Of a DNA stretch of 64,000 bases, positions 23,576 through 32,428 are shown piece by piece; positions within the stretch are counted from its first letter, which is position 1, and each line of letters begins with the position of its first letter. The DNA is from Pelagibius sp. CAU 1746. GTDB lineage: Bacteria > Pseudomonadota > Alphaproteobacteria > Kiloniellales > Kiloniellaceae. The notes beneath the pieces were generated by a model. The model ran no database searches, was not told the DNA's origin, and saw only the letters and a program-made list of their open reading frames with translations. The stretch lies in the NCBI RefSeq assembly GCF_039839785.1, contig NZ_JBDOQT010000001.1, positions 2,356,001 through 2,420,000 of the forward strand, in the 5' to 3' direction. A program made the position numbers and the translations under genes.

Positions 23576-25297
23576 ATGGCTCTCGCAGGAACACAGGGCA
23601 CGGTTTCCTTCCTGGGAAACTCCCCGCTGCTGACCGGCTCGTTTTCCGGCTTGGACACGGCTGCCATCATTGAAGCCTCGCTCGCCGTCAAGCGGATCCC
23701 GATCGACCGGCTTGAGAACAAGATCTCGCAGAACGATACCCGCATCGCGGCGTTCAATGAGTTCAAGACACTTCTCAACAACCTTCAGTCCGCGGTCAAC
23801 GGGCTGCGCAACCCGCCGGGCTCCACCGGCATTCTGAGCAACGTCTTCGAGCAGAAGGCCGCCTTCGTCTCCTCCAACACCGCGACGGCGGCGACCGAGA
23901 TTCTGGGCGCCACGGCCACCAACAATGCCGCTGCGGGCGTTTATGAGATCGTCGTACAGCAGATTGCCGAAGCTCACAAAGTCTCGGGCAGCACGCTGGC
24001 CGATGTCTCGACGGCGCTGGGCGTCACGGAAACCATCACCGTCGGCCTGGCCGGCGGGACCACCGCCGACATCGCCGTCACCCCGGACATGACCGCCACG
24101 GACGTGGTCTATGCCATCAACGCCGTTTCCAGCACGACCGGCGTTCGCGCCTCAGCTCTCAAGATCGCCGCCGGCGACTATCGGGTCGTCCTGACGGCGG
24201 AGGACACCAACAAGGCGATCCAGGTCACCGGCGACAACGCCGGCGCCACTCTGGCGGCCTTGGGGCTCTCCGCGGACAACGGCGCAACCTATACCGAAGT
24301 TCTACAGGTGCCGCAGCCGGCGCAGCTCACGCTGGACGGCATCGCCACCGTTATCGAGCGCGATTCCAACGAGATCGATGATCTTATCGACAACGTGACC
24401 ATCGATCTCTTCAAGGCCGACGTGGGCACCACGGTGACCCTGGAGATCGAGAACGACCTCTCGGCGGCGAGGGCGCAGATCGACGAGTTCGTCACCGCCT
24501 ACAACGATGTAAAGTCCTTCCTGCTGTCGCAGCAGGAGGTGAACGAGGACGGCGAGCTCGGCTCCGCGGCAATTCTCTTCGGCGACAACCTGTTGCGTTC
24601 TCTGGGCCGCGACCTGGGCGGCGACCTGGCCGACCTCGTCGACGGTGTCGGGGCCAGCGACCTGGCGACCCTGCGCAGCGTCGGTATCGAGATCGGCGAA
24701 GACGGCCTGCTGACCATCGACAACGGGACCCTGGATGCCAACCTGGTCGACAAGCTGGACCAGGTGCGCGCCGTCTTCGAATTCGGTTTCCAGTCGAGTT
24801 CTGCCGAGGTACGGCTGGTGAAGCGGGGCCAGCTTCTGGAGGTCGGCACCTTCGTGATCACCGATCCGGGCGGAGCCATCGACGGCACCAACCTGCAGGT
24901 CGGCGGGGTCGATGCCTTCCAGGTGGACGGCAGCGTGCTGCGCGGTCTGGAGGGGACGATTTACGAAGGTATGTCGCTGGCCTATGGCCGTGACACTTCG
25001 GATGCGGGCGCGGTGGCCCAGAACATCACGATCACGACGACGACCGGCATCGCCGAGCGCCTCTACCAGCACCTCGAGAACTACGTGAATGCTTCCGACG
25101 GGTTGATCACGGAAGAGGTGAACCGCCTGACGGCCCAGAGCGAGGACTACAGCGACAAGATCCTGGCCTTGGAAGACCGTCTTCTGATCTACCAGAACAC
25201 CCTGGTCGAGAAGTATGCTGCCATGGAGCGGGCCGTTGCCCAGGCCCAGGCAATGGCCGATCAGCTCTCGGCCTTCCTCAAGGGCGGCGACGACTGA
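23576..25297 (+). CDS. fliD: FliD filament cap protein
   Basis: 573 residues. The N-terminal domain has SGLDTAAIIEASLAVKRIPI and a heptad-rich DRLENKISQNDTRIAAFNEF (about 22-70), the hallmark of FliD. The C-terminal helical domain (about 490-570) has TAQSEDYSDKILALEDRLLI and a final coiled coil. FliD caps the growing filament and folds exported flagellin. It lies between flaG and fliS; the 92-bp gap upstream is A/T-rich and may hold a weak promoter, but no sigma-54 element is visible. Confidence 0.95.
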   Translation: MALAGTQGTVSFLGNSPLLTGSFSGLDTAAIIEASLAVKRIPIDRLENKISQNDTRIAAFNEFKTLLNNLQSAVNGLRNPPGSTGILSNVFEQKAAFVSSNTATAATEILGATATNNAAAGVYEIVVQQIAEAHKVSGSTLADVSTALGVTETITVGLAGGTTADIAVTPDMTATDVVYAINAVSSTTGVRASALKIAAGDYRVVLTAEDTNKAIQVTGDNAGATLAALGLSADNGATYTEVLQVPQPAQLTLDGIATVIERDSNEIDDLIDNVTIDLFKADVGTTVTLEIENDLSAARAQIDEFVTAYNDVKSFLLSQQEVNEDGELGSAAILFGDNLLRSLGRDLGGDLADLVDGVGASDLATLRSVGIEIGEDGLLTIDNGTLDANLVDKLDQVRAVFEFGFQSSSAEVRLVKRGQLLEVGTFVITDPGGAIDGTNLQVGGVDAFQVDGSVLRGLEGTIYEGMSLAYGRDTSDAGAVAQNITITTTTGIAERLYQHLENYVNASDGLITEEVNRLTAQSEDYSDKILALEDRLLIYQNTLVEKYAAMERAVAQAQAMADQLSAFLKGGDD

Positions 25298-25357
25298 TCC
25301 AGCTTCCCGCCGGGAACGGCCGGCGGGCGAGACCGTGAAGCATCGAGGTTCGGGAAC

Positions 25358-25825
25358 GTGACACAATCCTACAACGCTCTGTCCGCTTACCAGGCCGCCT
25401 CCAACATGACGACCTCGCTGGGCGCGGTGGTCATGCTCTATGACGGCATGATCAAGGAAGTGGGCAAGGCGAAGGCGGCCATCCAGGAGGGCCGGATCGA
25501 GGATCGTTTCAACGCCACCCAGAAGGCCTGCAAGATTCTCTTGGGCCTGCAGTCGCACCTCGATTTCGAGAGGGGCGGGGACATCTCCCTGATGCTCGAT
25601 CAGTTCTACCATACGATCTTCCGCGATCTGCAGAAGGTCAACATGAGCAATTCCGCGTCGGCCTGCGACGAGATCATCAACGCCCTCGGTGAAGTTAGGG
25701 CGAGTTGGGCGGAGTTGGCGAAGAATGGCCAGGGCAGCGCCCCTCCGCAAGCGGGGGGGAAGCCGGCCGCCGAGGGCACGGAGCCGGAAACGCCGGCGCC
25801 GTCTTCCGTCGCCCTTTCCATCTGA
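25358..25825 (+). CDS. fliS: FliS flagellin chaperone (second copy), GTG start
   Basis: 155 residues from a GTG at 25358. The signature is YNALSAYQAASNMTTSLGAV followed by VMLYDGMIKEVGKAKAAI, then LLGLQSHLDFERGGDISLML. FliS binds the C-terminal helix of flagellin in the cytoplasm and delivers it to FlhA. A Gly/Pro/Glu-rich 35-residue tail is unusual. Its place after fliD is the classical fliS position, so this is the better candidate for the bona fide flagellin chaperone. Confidence 0.92.
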   Translation: MTQSYNALSAYQAASNMTTSLGAVVMLYDGMIKEVGKAKAAIQEGRIEDRFNATQKACKILLGLQSHLDFERGGDISLMLDQFYHTIFRDLQKVNMSNSASACDEIINALGEVRASWAELAKNGQGSAPPQAGGKPAAEGTEPETPAPSSVALSI

Positions 25826-25901
25826 AGACGCAAAGCAGCCGCCGGCGGCTGGAATCCAGCCGGCCCGGTGCCTTCGGGGACGACTTTAAAGGTTCTCTTA
25901 G

Positions 25902-25916
25902 TAAATGACTGCTTAA
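25902..25916 (+). promoter_or_regulatory. Weak CtrA-like box upstream of the TPR gene
   Basis: TAAATGACTGCTTAA, one mismatch to TTAA-N7-TTAA, 75 bp before the ATG at 25991. Given the low information content of this motif I rate it as only suggestive. Confidence 0.3.
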
Positions 25917-25990
25917 TGTGGTGACGGCGTCCGGCCCGGCCCATCGGGTGGCGCCTGTGCAGCAATTTCAGCACCCGTGAGCAGGATCGA

Positions 25991-28141
25991 ATGAGCCAGC
26001 AGCAGCCAGCATCCCCCAATGCCGAGAAGTCGATGAAGTCGCCGCGCGGCGCCAAGGCGGCCCGCCAGGGCCCCAAGGAAGGCCGGAAAGGGCGCGACTT
26101 GGGCAAGATGCTGGCGGCGGCGGAGGAAAAGTACGAGACCGGGCGCTTAAGGGGCGCCGTCGACATGCTCAAAAGAGTTCTGAGCGCCGACCGCGGAAAT
26201 CCCGTCGCCACGGCACTGCTGGGGCTCTGCTATATGCGCCAGCGCCGCTTTCCGGAGGGCGAGAAGCTGATGAAGCGGGCGCTGGAATCGGCGCCGGCCA
26301 ACCCCGCGGTGCAGGTTCTCTACGCCAAGCTACTGCATGGCTTGGGGCAGATGGATCAGGCGGTCAACGTCTACACCCGCGCTCTCGAGCTGGAGCCGGA
26401 CAACGGCGGAACCTACCGGGAGCTTGGCATCCTGCTGCTGGACGCCGGCGTTCTGGACCAGGCGATCGAGGCCTTGATCATGGCGATCCGGCTCAACAAC
26501 AGTGACGCCAAGGCCTTTTACCACCTGGGTCTGATCAAGAAACGCCAAGGCTTGATCAAGGAAGCGGTCGACGCCTATAGCATGGCCGTGGGGCTGAAAC
26601 CGGATTATGCGGAGGCGCACGTCAATCTCGGGAAGATCGCGATCGACAACGAGAAGTACGAGCTGGGCGAAAAATCCTGCTTCAAGGCGATCGAGGCCAA
26701 TCCGAAGATGGCCCAGCCCTATATCAACCTCTGCATGATCAAGCGTGCCCAGGGGAATTTCGAAGAGTCAATCCGCTATGGGAAGAAGGGCGTCGAACTC
26801 GATCCCATCAACGGCGCTGCCCATTCCAATCTGGGCAATACCTACATGGACCAGCATCGCTACCGCGAGGCGCTGGTCTGCTTTCGCAAGGCGATGGAAT
26901 TCGAACCCAGCTTTGCCTCCAGCTATTTCAATACCGGCAATGCGCTGCGCCTGCTGCACGAGCTGGATAAGGCGAACGTCCATTACGACAAGGCGATCGA
27001 TCTGGAGCCGGAGCGCGGCGAGTATATCCACAACCGCGGACTGGTCTGCCAGGAACAGGGCGACAACCCCAAAGCCCTGGAGTACTTCCGCAAGGCCGTC
27101 AAGTTCCAGCCGAACGAGCCGGGTCTGCAGTTCTCGCTGGCGCGGTCGCTATGGCGCAACGAGCTGTTCGAAGAATCCTGGGACTACTTCGATTCCGGCT
27201 TGACGGCCAATCTGCGCAAGCCGGTCCGCTGCTTCAGGCAGCCCCGCTGGCGTGGCGAGGACATCGCCGACAAACGCATTCTCGTGTGGCGTGAGCAGGG
27301 CCTGGGTGACGAGATCGACTTCAGCCGCCGCTATCCGCATATCATCGATGCGGCCGGGCAGGTGGTCATCGAGGCGGACAAGCGCATGCTGCCGATCTTC
27401 GAGCGCAGCTTTCCGCAGGCGAGTTTCCTGCCGGAGAAGCTGGACGTGAAGACCGACCTGGAGCGCAAGGACTGCGATCTTCACCTCCCGGCCGGCAACC
27501 TGCTTCAGTATTTCCCTCTCACCGAGGCGGAAATCGCCATGAAGCGCTATCCGGAAGATGACCTGGAAGCCGCCTTTGCCTGCGGTGAGCGCTCCCGGAA
27601 CGCCAAGGGCTATCTGGCACCGGACCCGAAGCTGGTGGAGCAGATGGCGGAACGCGTGTCGGGCCTGCCGGAAGGTTTCAAGTTAGGCATCTGCTGGCGC
27701 AGCCAGTACTCCCACCGCGACCGTGACATCCACTACACCCGGCTGGAGATGTGGGAGCCGATCTTCCGCATCCCCGGGCTTGTTTTCGTCAATCTCTTCT
27801 ACGAGAAGTGCGAAGAGGAGATTGCCGAGGCCGAGGCGCGCTTCGGCATCAAAATCCACCGTTGGGACGACATCGACCTGAAGGACGATATGGAGTCGGC
27901 TTTTGCGCTGACCACCCAGATGGACATGGTGCTGTCGACGTCGACTTCGCCCAGCCGTATCGCGGAAGCGGTGGGCAAGGAGATCTGGCTGATGTCCGCG
28001 GGCGGCAGCCGCGTGAACGAGTCGCCCAAGGGCGAGTACGGGGTCCCCCACCATCTTCACTGGCAGCGCCATTGGACCGAGCCCTGGTCGGTGCTGATGG
28101 AGCGTATCGCGGCGGCCCTGGAGGCACGCCTTCGCGGCTGA
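25991..28141 (+). CDS. TPR protein with C-terminal glycosyltransferase-like domain
   Basis: 716 residues. A basic N-terminal 35 residues precede about ten TPR repeats (35-410; e.g. AEAHVNLGKIAIDNEKYELG and AAHSNLGNTYMDQHRYREAL). The C-terminal 300 residues begin KRILVWREQGLGDEIDFSRRYP and end near DMVLSTSTSPSRIAEAVGKE. This resembles the TPR-plus-GT9/GT41-like proteins often found next to flagellin genes, where the Gly-Asp-Glu and late Ser-rich loops would face a nucleotide-sugar. I infer a flagellin glycosyltransferase, but the substrate is not shown. It ends at a shared bidirectional terminator. Confidence 0.72.
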   Translation: MSQQQPASPNAEKSMKSPRGAKAARQGPKEGRKGRDLGKMLAAAEEKYETGRLRGAVDMLKRVLSADRGNPVATALLGLCYMRQRRFPEGEKLMKRALESAPANPAVQVLYAKLLHGLGQMDQAVNVYTRALELEPDNGGTYRELGILLLDAGVLDQAIEALIMAIRLNNSDAKAFYHLGLIKKRQGLIKEAVDAYSMAVGLKPDYAEAHVNLGKIAIDNEKYELGEKSCFKAIEANPKMAQPYINLCMIKRAQGNFEESIRYGKKGVELDPINGAAHSNLGNTYMDQHRYREALVCFRKAMEFEPSFASSYFNTGNALRLLHELDKANVHYDKAIDLEPERGEYIHNRGLVCQEQGDNPKALEYFRKAVKFQPNEPGLQFSLARSLWRNELFEESWDYFDSGLTANLRKPVRCFRQPRWRGEDIADKRILVWREQGLGDEIDFSRRYPHIIDAAGQVVIEADKRMLPIFERSFPQASFLPEKLDVKTDLERKDCDLHLPAGNLLQYFPLTEAEIAMKRYPEDDLEAAFACGERSRNAKGYLAPDPKLVEQMAERVSGLPEGFKLGICWRSQYSHRDRDIHYTRLEMWEPIFRIPGLVFVNLFYEKCEEEIAEAEARFGIKIHRWDDIDLKDDMESAFALTTQMDMVLSTSTSPSRIAEAVGKEIWLMSAGGSRVNESPKGEYGVPHHLHWQRHWTEPWSVLMERIAAALEARLRG

Positions 28142-28169
28142 GGGCTTCTCTCCCGCGACCCGCAAAAAG

Positions 28170-28198
28170 AAAGGGCCGTCCCGGAGGACGGCCCTTTT
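28170..28198. terminator. Bidirectional terminator between the TPR gene and fliW
   Basis: AAAGGGCCGTCC pairs with GGACGGCCCTTT (12 bp, CGGA tetraloop) with A and T runs on either side. It sits 29 bp after the TPR gene stop and 20 bp after the fliW stop on the other strand. Confidence 0.92.
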
Positions 28199-28217
28199 CC
28201 GCGTCTGCTTTGGCGCC

Positions 28218-28730
28218 TTACAGGGTATGGCGCACTTCGTAGCGGTCATTGGGCATGATGTACTGCCAGGCCTGACGGCTCTTCGTATCGATGAAGATCG
28301 GCGCGCGCATGTTGACCGAGGTCTCGAAGCTGTTGCCCATGCGCCGGAAGGTCGCGATCAGCATGATGGCGCAGTTCTGAACGGTGATGTTCAGGTGCTG
28401 CAGCGCGGCGTCGATGTCCTTCGGCTCGATCAGGCCGGCGGCGGGCTCGTAGGGCAGGACGATGAACGAGAGGTCGTCCGGGTCCAGGGCCTGCAGCAGC
28501 ATGAAGCTGGACTGCGATTCGCTGGGGATCATCGCCAGGCCGAAGGAATTGTAGCCGACAAAGCCGGGAATTCCCTTCGGGAAGGTTAAGGCCTGGTTAA
28601 GGTCGAATTCGATGACGCCGAACCGCGTCTTCACGGTCGTCGTCTGTTCCGCACCGGAGGGAGGCGCCGAGGCGTACCCGCCGTGGCTGGCTGGAGCGGC
28701 CATCCTGGCTGCCTGAATCTCGCGGGGCAT
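28218..28730 (-). CDS. fliW: FliW flagellar assembly factor / CsrA antagonist
   Basis: 170 residues. Residues about 35-165 are a FliW domain: TRFGVIEFDLNQALTFPKGI, then PGFVGYNSFGLAMI and NCAIMLIATFRRMGNSFETSVN-like strands. FliW binds flagellin and CsrA alternately, so that flagellin accumulation frees CsrA to repress flagellin mRNA. csrA lies at 53659. An Ala/Gly/Ser-rich N-terminal extension of about 30 residues is not usual; an alternative ATG nine codons in would shorten it. The ATG at 28730 follows GGAGTTAACT. It is the last gene of the flgI-flgL set. Confidence 0.9.
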   Translation of the reverse strand: MPREIQAARMAAPASHGGYASAPPSGAEQTTTVKTRFGVIEFDLNQALTFPKGIPGFVGYNSFGLAMIPSESQSSFMLLQALDPDDLSFIVLPYEPAAGLIEPKDIDAALQHLNITVQNCAIMLIATFRRMGNSFETSVNMRAPIFIDTKSRQAWQYIMPNDRYEVRHTL

Positions 28731-28799
28731 AGTTAACTCCTTACTCTTGAGGGCCCCATTATCGGCCCCATCTGGTTACGAAATCGCTATTCAGGGCAT

Positions 28800-29720
28800 T
28801 TATCTCAAATAATTGAGGAGGCTCAGATCGCTGATCCGGGACAGCGACAGGTAGGAGCCCTGGAGCTGGACCTCGTCCTGCGCCAGCCGGGTCGTGGCTT
28901 CGGCCACGTCGACGTCTTCCAGGGTCGAGACCAGGTTCGCGGTGTAGGTCAGGTAGTCCTCATGGCCGTCCTTCGCGGCTTCCAGCACCTTGGTGCTGGC
29001 GCCGATCCGGCCGCGGATGTCGCTGAGACCGTCGACGGCGGATTTCATCAGGGAGTAGGCCTCCTCCAGCACCGCGTCGTCCAGGTTGGCGCCGGCGTAG
29101 TCCATATAGGCAAGGGCGCGCAGCATTTCCTCGAACGCCGGCTCGTCGGCGGTGATGCCGTAGGCGGTTTCGTAGGTCTCGTCGCTGCGCACCGCGAGCT
29201 GCAGGTTGTCGCCCTGGTAGAAGTCATAGTCGGCGGTGAAGACGCCCGGCAGTCCCGCCTGCGGCGTATAGGTGGGGTCGCTCAGGTCGACAGCGGGATT
29301 GTTGGTCTGCGCCCCGGCGAAGAGGAAGCGGTCTTCGTGCTGGGTGTTGAGCAGAGATTCCGCCTCGGCCAGGAAGGTGGCCGCGAACTCCTCCAGCGGC
29401 ACGTCGGCGATATTCTGGCCGGACATCGCAGAGCTTATGATGGCCAGCACCTCGGTCGCTCGGTCCACCAGAATGCCGACGGAGGATTCCATGATGCTGA
29501 GGCGTGTGAGGGCCTGATCGATGTTGCGATTGAACTGCTCTGTGCGGGCTACGGCGCGCTCCACGTTCACAAGCTGGCTGGCGTCCGCCGAGATGGTGGA
29601 ATACTGCTGCGCCACCTTGCCGCTGGCGATCTGGATCTGCCGGTCGGCGACGTTGCCTTGCGTGCGCATCGTGTAGGACAGGGTCAGCTGGTGCTGAGCG
29701 AAGTTGGCTACCCGGAACAT
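28800..29720 (-). CDS. flgL: FlgL hook-filament junction protein
   Basis: 306 residues. The N-terminal helix (MFRVANFAQHQLTLSYTMRT; QQYSTISADASQLVNVERAV) and C-terminal DVAEATTRLAQDEVQLQGSY match the flagellin-like D0/D1 ends of FlgL. FlgL joins FlgK to the filament. It starts 16 bp after flgK. Confidence 0.93.
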   Translation of the reverse strand: MFRVANFAQHQLTLSYTMRTQGNVADRQIQIASGKVAQQYSTISADASQLVNVERAVARTEQFNRNIDQALTRLSIMESSVGILVDRATEVLAIISSAMSGQNIADVPLEEFAATFLAEAESLLNTQHEDRFLFAGAQTNNPAVDLSDPTYTPQAGLPGVFTADYDFYQGDNLQLAVRSDETYETAYGITADEPAFEEMLRALAYMDYAGANLDDAVLEEAYSLMKSAVDGLSDIRGRIGASTKVLEAAKDGHEDYLTYTANLVSTLEDVDVAEATTRLAQDEVQLQGSYLSLSRISDLSLLNYLR

Positions 29721-29736
29721 TGGATGTCTCCTAACC

Positions 29737-31605
29737 TCAGGCCAGGCTCAAGAGGGTGTCGAACATTTCGTCGACCGTCTGTACCAAGCGCGCCGAGGCG
29801 TTGTAGGCGTTCTGAAAGATCGTCATGTTGGCCAGTTCCTCGTCCAGGTTGACACCTGCCTCCGAGTTGAAGCGGGCCTGGAGGTCCTCGAAGAAGAATG
29901 TCTCGAACTTCAGGGCTTCGTCTGCCGAGGCGGTCTGCGACGCGTTGAAAGACAGGATCTCGCCGGCGTAACCCGAGAAGGTGGTGCTGACCGCCGAGGG
30001 GCCGTTGGCGATGCTGGCGTAGTCGAAGTTCTGCCCGAAGGCGTTGGCCAGTTGCTGGGCGATCTCGTTGTCGCCCACGCCAAGGGTCAGGTTCGGCACC
30101 GTGCCGCGCAGCATGCCGCGGGACAGGTAGGAGGGGTCGTCGATGATCGACTGGCGCACCTGCATGGTGCTGGAGATGCCCAGATCGCTGCCCTGGTTCT
30201 CCATAGCCAGAACGCCGCCGGTGAGCGCCGGCGTCTCGAAGAGGTCGTTGAGGCCGAAGAAGTTGGAGAATCCGAGGTAGTTCTCGCTCACCGTGTCGCC
30301 GTCGGCGTCGAAGGTGATGGTGGCGTCGCCCATGTCGGCGGCGGGGCCGTTGTCCAGGATCGCCAGGCGGTAGCCGGGCTCCAGCTTGATCTCCATGCGG
30401 TTGGCGTTCCAGGCGGCGGTGCCGTAGCCGGGCGCCGCCGTCAGGTAGCCGTCGATGGAGGCCAGAATGGCATTGGGCGTGGTCGCGCCGGCGGCGATGG
30501 TCATCGGTGCGGTGACCGAATTGCCGTCGGCGTCCAGGATGGCGAAGGTTACGCCGGAGCCCAGGGTCAGCGGATCGGTGGGGGTGGCGATCTCGCGCGA
30601 GCCGTACATGGCGGCGGGGTCGCCGGCCGCGGTGCCCAGGCCGAAGGGGGTGTTGGCGCCGCGGTTGTGAACCCGGTTCACTTCGTTGCGCATCTGGGCG
30701 GCGAGTTGGTCCAGTTCGTTCGTCATCGCCGGCAGCGCCTGGTCGCGCATCTCGATGAGGGCGCCCAGCTTGCCGCTGGTGATCTCGGCGCTGATATCGT
30801 TGGTCGGCCCGTTGAGATAGATGCCGCTGATGGTCGCCGGGTAGGATTCGTTGGCGGTCATGAAGGGCGTGGTCGTGTAGGAAAGGCTGCTGACCGTCAC
30901 GCCCGAGACCAAAGAGCGGCCGGCGGCGGTGAACAGCCGGACCTGGCCGGTGGCGTCGGTGAACTCCTGCAGGTCCATGTATTCGGAGATGGTCTTCACC
31001 GCCACGTCGCGGCGGTCCTGGAGGTCGCCGACCGGCTGGCCCTTGACCAGGTTGTTGGCGATTTGCGAGTTCAGGTCGGCGATAATCTGCAGCTCGGTGT
31101 TGATGGTGTCGACCGCGGCCCCGATCTCGGCATCGGCCTGCGTGCGAAGCTGCTGGATCTGGTCGCCCATACTGTTGAAGTACTGGGCCATCTCGGCCGC
31201 TTCGTTGACCGCGTCGAAACGGTGTGCGGCGACTTCGGGGCTGTTGGCCACGTTTTCGATGGCGACCGCCAGGTCGGTGATCGAGTTGCCGAGGGCATTG
31301 TTGTTGCCCAGCGATCCGAAGAGCGTTTGCATCCGGTTGAGATAATCGGCGCGCACCTCGGCGTTGCCGAGCACCGTGGTCTCTTCCATCAGGTCGCGGC
31401 GCAGGAACTGGTCGATGCGGCGCACGATCTGCGCGGTCTCGACGCCGGCGCCGATGCCACCCAGCACGCGGTTCTGCTGATCGTGGATCTTACGCGCGTA
31501 GTCCGGCGTGTTGACGTTCGCCACGTTGCTCGACGTGACCTGCAGGGCCGTCTGGTTGACCTGCAGGCCGCTGAGCGCGTTGAAGAGGGCGATGCTGAGC
31601 GTCAT
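29737..31605 (-). CDS. flgK: FlgK hook-associated protein 1
   Basis: 622 residues. The N-terminal signature is IALFNALSGLQVNQTALQVT, then SSNVANVNTPDYARK; the C-terminal part ends LDEELANMTIFQNAYNASAR with the conserved helix. It is long because of an inserted variable region between D1 halves. It forms the first hook-filament junction layer. It follows a flgN-like chaperone gene across a 57-bp gap containing a 16-bp perfect palindrome. Confidence 0.95.
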   Translation of the reverse strand: MTLSIALFNALSGLQVNQTALQVTSSNVANVNTPDYARKIHDQQNRVLGGIGAGVETAQIVRRIDQFLRRDLMEETTVLGNAEVRADYLNRMQTLFGSLGNNNALGNSITDLAVAIENVANSPEVAAHRFDAVNEAAEMAQYFNSMGDQIQQLRTQADAEIGAAVDTINTELQIIADLNSQIANNLVKGQPVGDLQDRRDVAVKTISEYMDLQEFTDATGQVRLFTAAGRSLVSGVTVSSLSYTTTPFMTANESYPATISGIYLNGPTNDISAEITSGKLGALIEMRDQALPAMTNELDQLAAQMRNEVNRVHNRGANTPFGLGTAAGDPAAMYGSREIATPTDPLTLGSGVTFAILDADGNSVTAPMTIAAGATTPNAILASIDGYLTAAPGYGTAAWNANRMEIKLEPGYRLAILDNGPAADMGDATITFDADGDTVSENYLGFSNFFGLNDLFETPALTGGVLAMENQGSDLGISSTMQVRQSIIDDPSYLSRGMLRGTVPNLTLGVGDNEIAQQLANAFGQNFDYASIANGPSAVSTTFSGYAGEILSFNASQTASADEALKFETFFFEDLQARFNSEAGVNLDEELANMTIFQNAYNASARLVQTVDEMFDTLLSLA

Positions 31606-31624
31606 GTTCGGTATCTCGCTGAAA

Positions 31625-31640
31625 ATCCAGTCGACTGGAT
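31625..31640. promoter_or_regulatory. 16-bp perfect palindrome before flgK
   Basis: ATCCAGTCGACTGGAT, fully self-complementary, 20 bp upstream of the flgK ATG. No T run follows. It could be an operator or mRNA cruciform; I see no other copy nearby. Confidence 0.4.
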
Positions 31641-31662
31641 CCGCTGCCTCGGGTTCCGGGGG

Positions 31663-32124
31663 TTAGAGATGCTGGTCGATCTGCACGGAGACCGGCGGCT
31701 TGCCGGCCGCCTTGCCCGAGCCGCCGCGGTTGGAATAGCCGGCGCTTTCGCTCTGCTGCTCCTCCACCGCCTTGACGATGGCGGTGGCGACCCGCTGGTT
31801 CGCGGTGCGCGCCGCGTTGATGGCCATTTCGTTCTCGCTCATCACTGCGTGCATGCGCTCCATCACGTCGGTCAGTTCCTCACGCAGCAACGGGTCGATG
31901 GCCTCGACGAAGGCCGGGTTGCTGCGCAGGTTCTCGGTATGCTTCTCGTAGGATTGCACCAGACCCAGCTTGTGGTCCTGCAGCTCGCCGAAGTCGCGCA
32001 CCCGCATGGCGCGCAGCAGCTCGACCTCGCGGCTCATCACCGCCGTCAGGTCCTCGATAATGTGGATCACCTGACGCAGTTCCTCCTGGGTCGGCGGGGC
32101 CGCGTCGGCCTGGATCTCGGTCAT
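31663..32124 (-). CDS. FlgN-like export chaperone
   Basis: 153 residues, almost all helical with heptads (IIEDLTAVMSREVELLRAMR, then KLGLVQSYEKHTENLRSNPA). It is the expected partner of FlgK and FlgL by size, helix content and position just upstream of them. The start overlaps the flgJ stop (ATGA), indicating coupling. The C-terminal 25 residues are Gly/Ser/Lys-rich. Sequence similarity to FlgN is by pattern only. Confidence 0.7.
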   Translation of the reverse strand: MTEIQADAAPPTQEELRQVIHIIEDLTAVMSREVELLRAMRVRDFGELQDHKLGLVQSYEKHTENLRSNPAFVEAIDPLLREELTDVMERMHAVMSENEMAINAARTANQRVATAIVKAVEEQQSESAGYSNRGGSGKAAGKPPVSVQIDQHL

Positions 32125-32426
32125 TGCTGATTCTCCTGCATTCTGAGGATTTCGCGTTGCACCGTGTCTGCGATGCCGATGCCACCGGCCTTGGCGATGG
32201 CCTTGCCGTACTCCTGAACCATCAGGGAGCGGTAAATCTTCTCGCCCTGGCCGCCGCCGAAGAGGCCGCCGGTGTCGAGGCTCTCGAACACCGGGCTCAG
32301 CATCTCGGCGATGAACAGCGACTCGAATTCCTCGGCAGCCTGCTTGGCCTGCTTCAGAGCGACCGCGTTCTCGGCCGGCGAGGGCTGGACGCGGCCGAGG
32401 GAGGCGGCGAGGGCGGTCCGGTCCAT
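32121..32426 (-). CDS. flgJ: FlgJ-type rod-binding protein, no muramidase domain
   Basis: 101 residues from the ATG at 32426, two bases after the flgI stop; a GTG at 32432 overlapping that stop is an alternative. The core KQAAEEFESLFIAEMLSPVF and LFGGGQGEKIYRSLMVQEYG matches the FlgJ N-terminal rod-scaffold domain. As in other alphaproteobacteria, the C-terminal peptidoglycan hydrolase domain is missing, so another enzyme must open the wall. Confidence 0.88.
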   Translation of the reverse strand: MDRTALAASLGRVQPSPAENAVALKQAKQAAEEFESLFIAEMLSPVFESLDTGGLFGGGQGEKIYRSLMVQEYGKAIAKAGGIGIADTVQREILRMQENQQ

Positions 32427-32428
32427 GA

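Noticed and set aside
29704-32130. 808-codon plus-strand frame opposite flgK and the flgN-like gene
   Set aside because: Shadow of the coding strand; no Shine-Dalgarno and no recognisable domain.
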